Shown here: positions 33,178 through 42,159 of the stretch, in pieces
Numbering within the stretch: position 1 is the first letter of the stretch
Layout: the number at the start of each line of letters is the position of its first letter
From: Kineothrix alysoides
GTDB taxonomy: Bacteria; Bacillota; Clostridia; Lachnospirales; Lachnospiraceae
Assembly: GCF_000732725.1 (NCBI RefSeq)
Contig: NZ_JPNB01000002.1
Location: 1,302,001-1,366,000 of the forward strand
Direction: 5' to 3'
DNA length: 64,000 bases
Program-made: the position numbers and the translations under genes
The notes under the pieces: model-generated
The model's input: only the letters and a program-made list of their open reading frames with translations
Database searches by the model: none
Told to the model about the DNA's origin: nothing

Positions 33178-34842
33178 ATGAAAAAGAAACTTGTTGCATT
33201 ATTACTTGCAGCTACAATGGTTACCGGCCTTGTGGGTTGTGGAAACTCTTCTGCTTCCAGCAGTACAGCCTCAAATCCGTCAAGCAGTTCTTCAGAAAGT
33301 GCAGAAGAAAGCACGAAAGAAAACACGAAAGAAAGCACAGAAGGAGAAACGGCTGCTGCGGATATCGACACATCAGAGCATGTGGTAATTACTTACATGA
33401 CGACAGGCGAGATTCCCACCGGTACTAAGGAAAAATATGATGCGATGATGGTGGAACTCAATAAGATATTGACAGAGAAGGTAAATGCAGAACTGCAGAT
33501 ATACTTTATCCCATGGACAGATTATCTTTCTAATTATAACTTGACGCTGGCATCTATGGACGGCACGGTAGACCTGGTCGGTACGGCTTCCGACTGGCTG
33601 GATGCATGGCCGAATGCCAAAAACGGAGCGTTTCTTGAATTATCGGAAGATATGTTAAAAACATACGCTCCGCAGACTTGGGAAAGCGTACCCGCTTCGA
33701 ACTGGGATTTATGCAAATACAATGGCGAAATTTATTTAATGCCGGAAGATAATTACGCTCAGTGGGTTAATCATGGATTTATTTATCGTTTGGATTATGC
33801 AAAGGAAGCCGGACTTGAAGACGGCGTACATAGCTGGGCCGATTTGACAGAATATTTCCGTTATGTAAAACAGGCATATCCAGATATTATTCCCTGGGAC
33901 TCTGACGGTACACAATATGGACAATTGGCAAGCGGTTATATCCTGTCCAACACGGATTATGTGTCGATTGACGGACTGAATTCCGGTGCTATGTGGGGAG
34001 GAACAAAGGATGACCTCTATACCATATACTCTCCTTATGTGACAGAGACAGATTTATTGGTTGAGTACGCGAAGATGATGAAAGAATGGGATCAGATTGG
34101 CGTATGGAAGACAGATGTATTAAATAATACCGCATCCACTAACCGTGATGATTACAGAATCGGACGTGTTGCGGCAGAGCAGCATCATACCCAGACTTGG
34201 ACCGATTTGGTAAGCCATACTCCGGCAAATACTATTTATGCGGATACTCCGGATGCGGCATCAGGCTTCTTCTACTTTGGTGAGGAACGCGATAATGTAG
34301 TGGCATTATCTATTACCCATGGCGCTATGGCAGTTTCCGCAGGCAGCAATAATCCTGAGAGAGCGCTTATGGTCTATGATTTGCTGAGAAATGATCCTGA
34401 TTGCTATAAGCTTCTCTGCTACGGAATTCAGGGTGTTTCATGGGATATGGATGAAAGCGGACTTCGTATTCTCCCTGAAGGATACAATCAGGATACCGAT
34501 AATATCAACGGAACGACCAATTATTGGTGGGGACGCAACGACAATCTGGAAATCAGAGATGCTACGAGAAACTGGAGTGAAATTGATAAATTATATGATC
34601 ATTATGATTCGGTAAAGATTGAATATCCATATGGACAGTTTGTAGCGGATGTAGATATGATTCAGTCTCAGATTAATAATATCAATGAGATCCATACGAA
34701 CTATATGAAGCAGATTTCTTTTGGCAAATACAAAGGAACAGCAGAGGAAATTGTTGCTGAATATCAGGCAGCTTTAGAAGCGGCAGGTATTAATGATGTT
34801 ACGGCGGAACTGCAAAGACAGTTTGATGAGCTTTATAAATAG
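33178..34842 (+). CDS. Oligosaccharide-binding lipoprotein
   Basis: 554 residues from ATG 33178, chosen for AAAGGAGG seven bases upstream and for the signal peptide; an earlier in-frame TTG at 33109 would disrupt the signal. The lipobox is GLVGC. A Ser/Glu/Thr-rich tether runs to about residue 60, then a large family 1 solute-binding domain with a C-terminal DUF3502-like segment (YMKQISFGKYKG). It captures oligosaccharides for the permease pair. The large binding domain matches LplA-type proteins that bind plant-derived oligosaccharides. The terminator at 34879 follows it, favouring high expression of this gene. Confidence 0.9.
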   Translation: MKKKLVALLLAATMVTGLVGCGNSSASSSTASNPSSSSSESAEESTKENTKESTEGETAAADIDTSEHVVITYMTTGEIPTGTKEKYDAMMVELNKILTEKVNAELQIYFIPWTDYLSNYNLTLASMDGTVDLVGTASDWLDAWPNAKNGAFLELSEDMLKTYAPQTWESVPASNWDLCKYNGEIYLMPEDNYAQWVNHGFIYRLDYAKEAGLEDGVHSWADLTEYFRYVKQAYPDIIPWDSDGTQYGQLASGYILSNTDYVSIDGLNSGAMWGGTKDDLYTIYSPYVTETDLLVEYAKMMKEWDQIGVWKTDVLNNTASTNRDDYRIGRVAAEQHHTQTWTDLVSHTPANTIYADTPDAASGFFYFGEERDNVVALSITHGAMAVSAGSNNPERALMVYDLLRNDPDCYKLLCYGIQGVSWDMDESGLRILPEGYNQDTDNINGTTNYWWGRNDNLEIRDATRNWSEIDKLYDHYDSVKIEYPYGQFVADVDMIQSQINNINEIHTNYMKQISFGKYKGTAEEIVAEYQAALEAAGINDVTAELQRQFDELYK

Positions 34843-34878
34843 TAAAAATAATATATTGATTGTAGTGCGTAAAAGGAG

Positions 34879-34908
34879 TGCTGCTGCCTGAGAGGCAGCA
34901 GCATTTTT
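34879..34908 (+). terminator. Terminator after the binding-protein gene
   Basis: TGCTGCTGCC (34879-34888) pairs perfectly with GGCAGCAGCA (34894-34903), loop TGAGA, followed by TTTTT. Confidence 0.9.
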
Positions 34909-34910
34909 AT

Positions 34911-34967
34911 ATAATTAGGAAAGAACTCCTATTACATAAAAGTAGATGCGCAGCACACTTTTGTTCT
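34911..34967. repeat. Dispersed intergenic repeat, copy 2 (short)
   Basis: TAATTAGGAAAGAACTCCTATTACAT, as 5' arm and 3' arm of an imperfect hairpin, then ATGCGCAGC joined directly to ACACTTTTGTTCT. Compared with copies 1 and 3, the middle 70 bases are missing. Confidence 0.7.
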
Positions 34968-35004
34968 ATGAATCCAAAAAGACAAAAAGAGGAGAATATC
35001 AGCA

Positions 35005-36768
35005 ATGGGGCAATTTGAAAAACTTAAAAAATTTGAAATCAGAGAAAACTTCTATTTAGACGGTATGCCATTTCAGATTATTTCAGGAGCAATCCACTAT
35101 TTTCGAATTGTTCCCGAGTATTGGAGAGACCGGTTAGAAAAACTGAAAGCTATGGGATGTAATACGGTAGAAACCTATATCCCATGGAATATCCATGAGC
35201 CCGAAAAAGGAGAATTCCATTTTGAAGGGATGTGGGATATACAAAAATTTGTAAAAATAGCGGAAGAGCTGGAGCTGTATGTAATACTCCGGCCATCGCC
35301 ATATATATGCGCGGAGTGGGAGTTCGGCGGACTTCCGGCATGGCTGATCAGAGAAGATGATATGAGACTTCGGGCAAGCTGCGGCTCTTTTCTGCGGCAT
35401 GTGGAAGAGTATTACCAAGTCCTCCTTCCGCTCATCACTCCGCTGCAGATTACGGAGGGCGGTCCGGTTATCCTTATGCAAATTGAGAATGAATATGGCT
35501 ATTATGCAAATGATAAGGCATATATGGAAGCGATTAAGAACCTCATGGTAAAGGGCGGAGTGAAGGTGCCCTTGGTAACCTCTGACGGACCTTTTCCCGA
35601 GAATTTAAACGCCGGGGCTATGGAAGGGATATTACCCACAGGGAACTTTGGTTCCAGGACAGAAGAGCGATTTGAAGTATTGCGAAGATATACCGATGGT
35701 GGTCCGTTAATGTGTACAGAATTCTGGGTAGGCTGGTTCGATCACTGGGGCAATGGAGGGCATATCACGAGAGAGCCGGAAGAAAGTGCCAAAGATCTTG
35801 ATAAAATGCTGGAGCTTGGACATGTAAATATTTATATGTTCGAAGGAGGCACTAATTTTGGTTTTATGAATGGGGCAAATTATTATGACCGGCTGACGCC
35901 TGATGTTACTTCCTATGACTACGATGCCTTGCTTACTGAGGACGGGCAGGTTACGGAAAAGTATCTTCTTTACCGGCAGGTCATTTCTAAATATAGGGAG
36001 ATTCCAAAGATTGCACTCAGCAGTAAAATTGTGAGAAAAGCTTACGGTACACTTACTGTACAAGATAAAGTAAGCCTATTTTCGGCATTGGATGATTTGA
36101 GCAGTCCCGTAGTCAGCCCGTGTACGGAATGCATGGAAAAGCTTGGACAAAATTACGGCTATATCTTATATCATTCCACATTGGATACGGAAGAAAATAT
36201 AGAAAAAATTAGGCTTTGGGGAGCAAATGACCGGGCAAATATTTTAGTGGATCAAAAGCTGGTTACCATTTTGTATGATAGGGAGCTTCTGGAGGAAAAG
36301 GATGTTTCAGTGACCTTCGAAAAAGGGGCGGCACTGGATATTCTGGTGGAGAACATGGGGCGTGTGAACTTCGGGCCAAGGATGGAGATGCAGCGGAAGG
36401 GAATTAGCCAGTGCGTACAAATAAATGGACATATACATAATAATTGGAAGCAATATAGTCTGCCGCTCGATCATATAGATAAAATAGATTTTTCCAAGGA
36501 CTATGAAGAGGGTGTTCCGGCCTTTTATCGTTTTATCTTCTCGGCAGAAGAAGAGGGAGATACTTTTCTTGATTTTGCGGGATGGGGGAAAGGGGCTGCC
36601 TTTATTAATGGATTTAATTTAGGAAGGTTCTGGGAAATCGGACCTCAAAAGAGGCTTTTCATACCGGCGCCGCTTATAAAAAAGGGGAAGAACGAGATTG
36701 TGATTTTTGAAACCGATGGTATAACAGGAAATACAATTTCGCTGGTAAATGAGCCCGATGTTGGCTAA
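35005..36768 (+). CDS. Glycoside hydrolase family 35 beta-galactosidase
   Basis: 587 residues. The GH35 TIM barrel covers the first 320 residues: SGAIHYFRIVPEYWRDRL near the N-terminus, acid/base Glu163 in QIENEYG and nucleophile Glu239 in CTEFWVGWFDHWG. Two beta-rich domains follow, ending in a jelly roll with FINGFNLGRFWEIGPQ. It removes non-reducing beta-linked galactose. No signal peptide, so it is cytoplasmic. It sits at the head of the enzyme half of the locus, after the transporter terminator. GAGGAG precedes the ATG. Confidence 0.93.
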   Translation: MGQFEKLKKFEIRENFYLDGMPFQIISGAIHYFRIVPEYWRDRLEKLKAMGCNTVETYIPWNIHEPEKGEFHFEGMWDIQKFVKIAEELELYVILRPSPYICAEWEFGGLPAWLIREDDMRLRASCGSFLRHVEEYYQVLLPLITPLQITEGGPVILMQIENEYGYYANDKAYMEAIKNLMVKGGVKVPLVTSDGPFPENLNAGAMEGILPTGNFGSRTEERFEVLRRYTDGGPLMCTEFWVGWFDHWGNGGHITREPEESAKDLDKMLELGHVNIYMFEGGTNFGFMNGANYYDRLTPDVTSYDYDALLTEDGQVTEKYLLYRQVISKYREIPKIALSSKIVRKAYGTLTVQDKVSLFSALDDLSSPVVSPCTECMEKLGQNYGYILYHSTLDTEENIEKIRLWGANDRANILVDQKLVTILYDRELLEEKDVSVTFEKGAALDILVENMGRVNFGPRMEMQRKGISQCVQINGHIHNNWKQYSLPLDHIDKIDFSKDYEEGVPAFYRFIFSAEEEGDTFLDFAGWGKGAAFINGFNLGRFWEIGPQKRLFIPAPLIKKGKNEIVIFETDGITGNTISLVNEPDVG

Positions 36769-36909
36769 AAGCACCTGCTTTCTGCGGAGTAAAGTATTTC
36801 AAATGCTAAAACAGAGGAAAAAATATTACTAAAATAGAAAAAATAGTACATTTACATTTCTTAACGGTCTTCTTAAAATTAAATGAATGATATGCGGAGG
36901 AAAACATGC

Positions 36910-38289
36910 ATGAAATCATATGCCAAGACCATGCATTTTATTGATCCTGAAGTGACTGTAATACAGACAACGGAAGGAAAAATAACATTAAAGAACTTAT
37001 TTATACCTATGTTTATTGAACAGCTTCTTATGAATATGATGTGGACGGTAAATACCATTATTATGGGAAAATATTCTGACGAAGCGGTGGTGGCAGTAGG
37101 CGCTGCCAGTCAGGTGATAGGGTTGATGTATACCTTCTATGCTGTAGTGAGCGGCGGTGCTTCTATCGTAATAAGCCACAGACTGGGGGCAGGACAGGAA
37201 AAGGAGGCTAGTGATGCCGCATTTACCTCTCTTTTTACGGCGGGAGGCATCAGTCTTTTTTTCAGCTTTCTGCTGGCAGCTTTGAGCAGGCCCATTATGG
37301 CAGCAATGAATTTAGAAGGAGAGGTGCTCGATATGGCAGAGATATATTTTCGTATCTGCATGGGCACCTCTTTCTTACAGGGAATCAAGGCGGCGGCTTC
37401 TGCTATACTCAGGAGTTATGGAAGGCCTAAGCCGGCAGTAGCTGTATCGCTGTTTATGAATGGATTGAATGCTGTATTTAATGTTATTATAATTTATCGT
37501 CCGTTTGAAGTGCCTTTCTATGGGGCGGAAGGAATTGCCATTTCTAACGTAGTCAGCTATGTTATAGGGTTAATATTGATTATGATACTGTTGATGAGAT
37601 CGGGATTGAATCTTCAGTTTAACCGGAAAAACTTAAAGACGCTGGGCTGCATTAAAAACATACTGAGGGTAGGAGTTCCGGGAGGGGTCAGTTCCCTTTC
37701 TTATTCTCTTTCCCAAGTGATTTCTACCTCTATATTGGCAATTCTCGGTACTGTGGCGTTGTCGGCGAAAATATATGTGTCCTCTATCGTTTTCTATGTA
37801 TACGTAATAGGTATGTCATTGGGACTATCTACAGCGATACTGATGGGATGGATGGCAGGAGCTGAGGAATATGACAAGGCATACCGGCTGAACCAACAGG
37901 TGCTGAAGCTATCGGTTACGTCAAACCTTATATTGTCAACGGTAGTGTTTATGCTGCATAAACCACTGATAGGATTATTTACCAATAATCCGGAGATTAT
38001 CGCCATGTCGGGAATCATACTGTTCATTGACATTTTTGTAGAAGTAGGCAGAGCTTTTAACCATGTGGAGGATAATTCCTTAAGAGGAGCGGGAGACGTG
38101 ATGTTCCCTATGGTGATTGCCAGTATTTCCTGCTGGATGATCAGCATTTTATTTTCTTATATTCTGGGTATCCGGTTTGGACTGGGACTTGCAGGATGTT
38201 GGATTGCATTTATGATGGATGAAATATTCCGGGGATTATTATTCTTCCGGAGATTCCGGTCAGGAAAGTGGAAGATGATGAAGGTATAG
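36910..38289 (+). CDS. MATE-family multidrug/metabolite efflux transporter
   Basis: 459 residues from ATG 36910, nine bases after GGAGG; an in-frame ATG at 36883 is also possible. Twelve membrane segments in two homologous halves; MATE motifs include TIIMGKYSDEAVVAVGAASQV in the first half, split around helix 2. These proteins export cations or drugs using ion gradients. Its place between glycosidase genes is unusual. It may export a toxic or excess sugar-derived compound, or be an unrelated passenger; the sequence does not decide. Confidence 0.85.
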   Translation: MKSYAKTMHFIDPEVTVIQTTEGKITLKNLFIPMFIEQLLMNMMWTVNTIIMGKYSDEAVVAVGAASQVIGLMYTFYAVVSGGASIVISHRLGAGQEKEASDAAFTSLFTAGGISLFFSFLLAALSRPIMAAMNLEGEVLDMAEIYFRICMGTSFLQGIKAAASAILRSYGRPKPAVAVSLFMNGLNAVFNVIIIYRPFEVPFYGAEGIAISNVVSYVIGLILIMILLMRSGLNLQFNRKNLKTLGCIKNILRVGVPGGVSSLSYSLSQVISTSILAILGTVALSAKIYVSSIVFYVYVIGMSLGLSTAILMGWMAGAEEYDKAYRLNQQVLKLSVTSNLILSTVVFMLHKPLIGLFTNNPEIIAMSGIILFIDIFVEVGRAFNHVEDNSLRGAGDVMFPMVIASISCWMISILFSYILGIRFGLGLAGCWIAFMMDEIFRGLLFFRRFRSGKWKMMKV

Positions 38290-38308
38290 AAGATTATTAA
38301 GGAGAAGA

Positions 38309-40102
38309 ATGATGGCAGGATATCTATTTGTACATTTTACCGGTGAAGAAAAGGATGGAGAACAGATTTACTTTTCGCTGAGCAGGGACGGGCTGCATTG
38401 GCAGGATTTAAATGGCGGGCGGCCTGTACTTTATTCTGAGATAGGAACTTGCGGAGTCAGGGACCCTTTCCCGGTGAGAAATCCGTTAGATGGGAAAATC
38501 TACTTGATAGCAACGGATTTTCGTATTGAAGCCGGACATGGCTGGAAAGCGGCACAGGAAGAAGGCAGCAGAGATTTGATTGTCTGGGAGACGGAAGATC
38601 TGGTGCACTGGAGCAGACCGAGCGCTTGTACCGTAGGAGTCACGGATGCCGGTTGTGTATGGGCACCGGAGGCCGTATTTGATAGAGAGCGGCAGGAATT
38701 CCTTGTGTTTTTCGCCTCTAAGGTCAGAAAAGAAGGGGAGGCAGAAGGAAAGCACCGGATATATGCATCATATACATCGGACTTTCGAAGGTTTTCAGAT
38801 GCTTTCTGTTATATGGAGAAGGAAAGTCATGTGATAGATACCACGATTTTAGAGAGTGAGGGACATTATTACCGGATATCCAAGGACGAAACTGCAAGCA
38901 GATTGATTCTGGAGGTCTCAGATACCTTACAGGGAGAATTCGTAAAGATTCCTTCTGCTGCATTGGATAGTCTGAAGGGCGTGGAAGGGCCGGAGGGATA
39001 TCTTCTTCCTGACGGAAAGACATGGTGTCTGATTGCTGACCGGTTTGCGGCAGGAGAAGGATATTTGCCGATGCTCACCAAGGATTTATCTTCCGGCAGA
39101 TTTCAGATTCCGGAACCCGGCCAGTTCGATATGGGGAAGGCAAAGAAGCGCCATGGAGGTATCCTGTCTGTAACGGATGAGGAATATGATCGGCTTATGG
39201 CCTATTATGAAGGGAAGAATCCTGTGATAGAGGGGCTTTATGCGGATCCTGATTTGTACTATGAGGATGGTATTTATTATATTTATCCTACGACAGACGG
39301 ATTCCCGCATTGGTCGGGGCATATATTTTCCGTATTTTCATCTGTTGGCAGAAAATGTTTTGAGAAAGCGGCTGATTTGCTGGATGTGGCATCGGAACAG
39401 GTTCCTTGGGCAACGGGTCATGCGTGGGCTCCCTGTATTGCCAAAAAGGGAAGCCAATATTATTTCTACTTCTGTGCCAAGGACACAGGAGGAAGTTCTT
39501 GCATCGGTGTGGCTGTAGCAGATTCGCCTGCAGGGCCCTTTCGGGCAATGGAAGAGCCTATGGTAACTATGGATATGATGAGAGAGTGCAATATCAGGAT
39601 GTCACAGACTATCGACCCTGCCGTATATGCGGAAGGAGATAATTATTATCTTCTGTTCGGCAACGGAGAACCGGCAGTGGCAAAACTGTCGGAGGATATG
39701 CTTTACATTGAGAAGGAGACTTTGAGGAATATAGATGGGTTAATAGATTTCCGGGAATCTGTAATTGTAATAAAAAGAGGGGATACTTATCACTTTACAT
39801 GGTCTTGCGACGATACCGGAAGCGAAGATTATCATGTGAAATATGGTGTTGCAAGTTCTCTCTACGGCCCGGTAAATAACATACAGATAATATTGAAAAA
39901 AGATGAGCGGCGCGGTATATTGGGAACAGGACATCACAGTATATGCAAGATGCCGGAAAGTGATAGTTACCTGATTGCCTATCATCGATTCGGAACACCC
40001 CTCGCTCAATATCCGGAAGGAAAGGGATACCACAGAGAGGTGTGCATCGCTCCTTTGGAGTTCGGGGAAGACGGGAAGATACTGCCAATCATAGCCAGAT
40101 GA
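38309..40102 (+). CDS. Tandem GH43-like arabinosidase/xylosidase
   Basis: 597 residues carrying two five-bladed beta-propeller units of GH43 type. The first spans about 1-290 (GVRDPFPVRN, CVWAPEAVFD, EGPEGYLLP). The second spans about 305-597 (GLYADPDLYYEDGIYY with the likely base Asp, HAWAPCIAKKG, QTIDPAVYAEGDNYYLLFG, GTGHHSIC). The second keeps a full set of GH43-like blades; the first may be accessory or bind sugar. No signal peptide. GH43 enzymes remove alpha-L-arabinofuranose or beta-xylose (some beta-galactose) by inversion. The start may be ATG 38309 or 38312 behind AAGGAG. Confidence 0.85.
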   Translation: MMAGYLFVHFTGEEKDGEQIYFSLSRDGLHWQDLNGGRPVLYSEIGTCGVRDPFPVRNPLDGKIYLIATDFRIEAGHGWKAAQEEGSRDLIVWETEDLVHWSRPSACTVGVTDAGCVWAPEAVFDRERQEFLVFFASKVRKEGEAEGKHRIYASYTSDFRRFSDAFCYMEKESHVIDTTILESEGHYYRISKDETASRLILEVSDTLQGEFVKIPSAALDSLKGVEGPEGYLLPDGKTWCLIADRFAAGEGYLPMLTKDLSSGRFQIPEPGQFDMGKAKKRHGGILSVTDEEYDRLMAYYEGKNPVIEGLYADPDLYYEDGIYYIYPTTDGFPHWSGHIFSVFSSVGRKCFEKAADLLDVASEQVPWATGHAWAPCIAKKGSQYYFYFCAKDTGGSSCIGVAVADSPAGPFRAMEEPMVTMDMMRECNIRMSQTIDPAVYAEGDNYYLLFGNGEPAVAKLSEDMLYIEKETLRNIDGLIDFRESVIVIKRGDTYHFTWSCDDTGSEDYHVKYGVASSLYGPVNNIQIILKKDERRGILGTGHHSICKMPESDSYLIAYHRFGTPLAQYPEGKGYHREVCIAPLEFGEDGKILPIIAR

Positions 40103-40166
40103 GAGAAAAGGATGAACGTCGGCTTTTATCGGATAAAGAAGATTATTTCAATGAAGGAGAGAACAT

Positions 40167-42152
40167 ATGGAACTGAAGATTTCGAATAAAAAAGGTCCGG
40201 CTATACCGAGAGAATTTATAGGACTTTTTATAGAAGATATCAATTATGCTATCGACGGTGGATTGTATGCGGAGATGCTGGAGAATGGAAATTTCGAAAG
40301 CATGGATGTACGAGGAGGTAAAGACAGGGATTATTTTATAAAGCAAGACGGATTGTATGCATGGAGTATATTACATAAAGAGGCAGGACTTTCGCTCGAT
40401 ATTGTTCAAGGAAGCTCCGTTCATGAAAATAACCCGCATTATCTGCGTGTAATGGCTTCTGAAGGAGGCAGTGGTTTTTATAATAAGGCATATGAAGGGC
40501 TTCATATGAAACAGAAAATGACGTATCATATATCTTTTTATGCCAGAGCTGCACAATATAGCGGAATGGTGAAAGTAGCGGTAATCAAAGATGAGAAGAC
40601 GGTTGCAGAACGGAATATAGAAATTCACGGGGCGGATGCTCACGGTTGGCATAAGTGGGAAAAATATAAGGCAGATCTGACCGTGGAGGAAGCGGTCAGC
40701 GCAGCCCGGTTTGCAGTGGTATTAGAAAATCCGGGAACGATAGAATTTGACTGCTTCTCTATGATACCGGAGGATGCGGTATATGGTATCTTCCGCAGGG
40801 ATCTGGCGGATATGTTGAAAGGGATGAATCCTGGATTTCTGCGTTTTCCGGGAGGATGTGTAGTGGAGGGTGCCACACTTTCCAATCGCTATAGATTTAA
40901 AGACACGTTAGGTGCGAAAGAGCAGCGACGTTACAATTGGAACCGTTGGGCGCTGCATGGCAATAATGAGGAGAACGAGTATCACAGCATATATTCGCAC
41001 TATGGTCAGACCTATGGGATTGGCTTCTATGAGTATTTTCTGCTCTGTGAGTATATTGGAGCGGCCCCTCTGCCGATATTGGGTGTAGGACTTGCCTGTC
41101 AATTCCAGTCTCATGAAAGGGTGGAGCCGGATAGCGAAGCTATTTGGGAATATATACAGGATTACCTTGACTTGATTGAATTTGCCAATGGTGGTGCGGA
41201 CACGAAGTGGGGGTCACTCCGTATCGGGATGGGACATGAAGAACCCTTCGGATTGGAAATGATAGGAGTAGGAAACGAGCAATGGGAGGATGACGAGAGC
41301 CGTTTCTTCGAACGATATATACTGTTCGAACGAGAAATCCATAAGGTATATCCCCAGATAAAGCTTGTCGGAACGTCAGGCCCGGAGCTGGACTCTGTGC
41401 GCTTTGAAAAGTCCTGGGAGTTCTATCGTGAACATGCCGGGAATAAAAATTTTGTTTATGCGGTAGACGAGCACTATTATAAGGAGCCTGAATGGTTCGG
41501 CACCCATACGGATTATTTTGATAAAGTACCTCGGGATATTAAGATATTTTTCGGAGAATATGCTGCCCATCCCCAGGGCTGGCTTCCTATGAACCATCCC
41601 GAAGGGAACAATCTGAAAGCTGCGCTGGCGGAGGCGGCATTCCTGACGGGAGCAGCCAAAAACAGTGATGTGGTAGCGATGACCAGTTATGCACCGCTTT
41701 TTGCCCGTATCGGATATGCGCAGTGGAATCCGGATTTAATCTGGTTTGACGGGAGGGCGGTGTATGCCACTCCGAACTATTATGTACAGCAGATGTTCGC
41801 CTTAAATGCCGGGGATTATAATATAATTTATGAAACGGAGGATATCCCCTGTCAGGTAAGTTATGATGAAAAGAGCAGCCAGTTGATTGTGAAGCTTGTC
41901 AATATGGATGAGGAAGAAAAACACATCAAGTGGAAGCTGGAAGAAAACTGGGAGCTGCAAGGGATGATTGCAGAGCAAATAGTGCTTCGCGGAGATCGAA
42001 ATGAGGCAGTAAATTCCCTGGAAGAGGAAAACGTGCGGCCCGTAAGCTCTCAAGTGGAGTTAAATACGGGAAGCTATTCCCTGCCGCCGCTTTCTTTTGT
42101 GATAGTAAGGATTCCGGCGAAAAAGATATGGTCCAAAGTTTGCAGGCTATGA
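40167..42152 (+). CDS. Alpha-L-arabinofuranosidase, GH51
   Basis: 661 residues. An N-terminal GLFIEDINYAIDGGLYAEML block and a carbohydrate-binding-like domain (about 60-200) precede the TIM barrel. Acid/base Glu371 lies in GVGNEQWEDD and nucleophile Glu464 in FFGEYAAHP. A C-terminal beta domain closes the protein, as in GH51. It releases terminal alpha-L-arabinofuranose with retention. It is cytoplasmic, having no signal peptide. GAAGGAGAG precedes the ATG, and the stop is eight bases before the GH127 start, so the two arabinosidases are co-translated. Confidence 0.94.
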   Translation: MELKISNKKGPAIPREFIGLFIEDINYAIDGGLYAEMLENGNFESMDVRGGKDRDYFIKQDGLYAWSILHKEAGLSLDIVQGSSVHENNPHYLRVMASEGGSGFYNKAYEGLHMKQKMTYHISFYARAAQYSGMVKVAVIKDEKTVAERNIEIHGADAHGWHKWEKYKADLTVEEAVSAARFAVVLENPGTIEFDCFSMIPEDAVYGIFRRDLADMLKGMNPGFLRFPGGCVVEGATLSNRYRFKDTLGAKEQRRYNWNRWALHGNNEENEYHSIYSHYGQTYGIGFYEYFLLCEYIGAAPLPILGVGLACQFQSHERVEPDSEAIWEYIQDYLDLIEFANGGADTKWGSLRIGMGHEEPFGLEMIGVGNEQWEDDESRFFERYILFEREIHKVYPQIKLVGTSGPELDSVRFEKSWEFYREHAGNKNFVYAVDEHYYKEPEWFGTHTDYFDKVPRDIKIFFGEYAAHPQGWLPMNHPEGNNLKAALAEAAFLTGAAKNSDVVAMTSYAPLFARIGYAQWNPDLIWFDGRAVYATPNYYVQQMFALNAGDYNIIYETEDIPCQVSYDEKSSQLIVKLVNMDEEEKHIKWKLEENWELQGMIAEQIVLRGDRNEAVNSLEEENVRPVSSQVELNTGSYSLPPLSFVIVRIPAKKIWSKVCRL

Positions 42153-42159
42153 GAAAGGT

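Noticed and set aside
36883-38289. MATE gene as an antibiotic-resistance determinant
   Set aside because: Family substrates vary widely and the context is sugar metabolism; nothing in the sequence supports a drug role.
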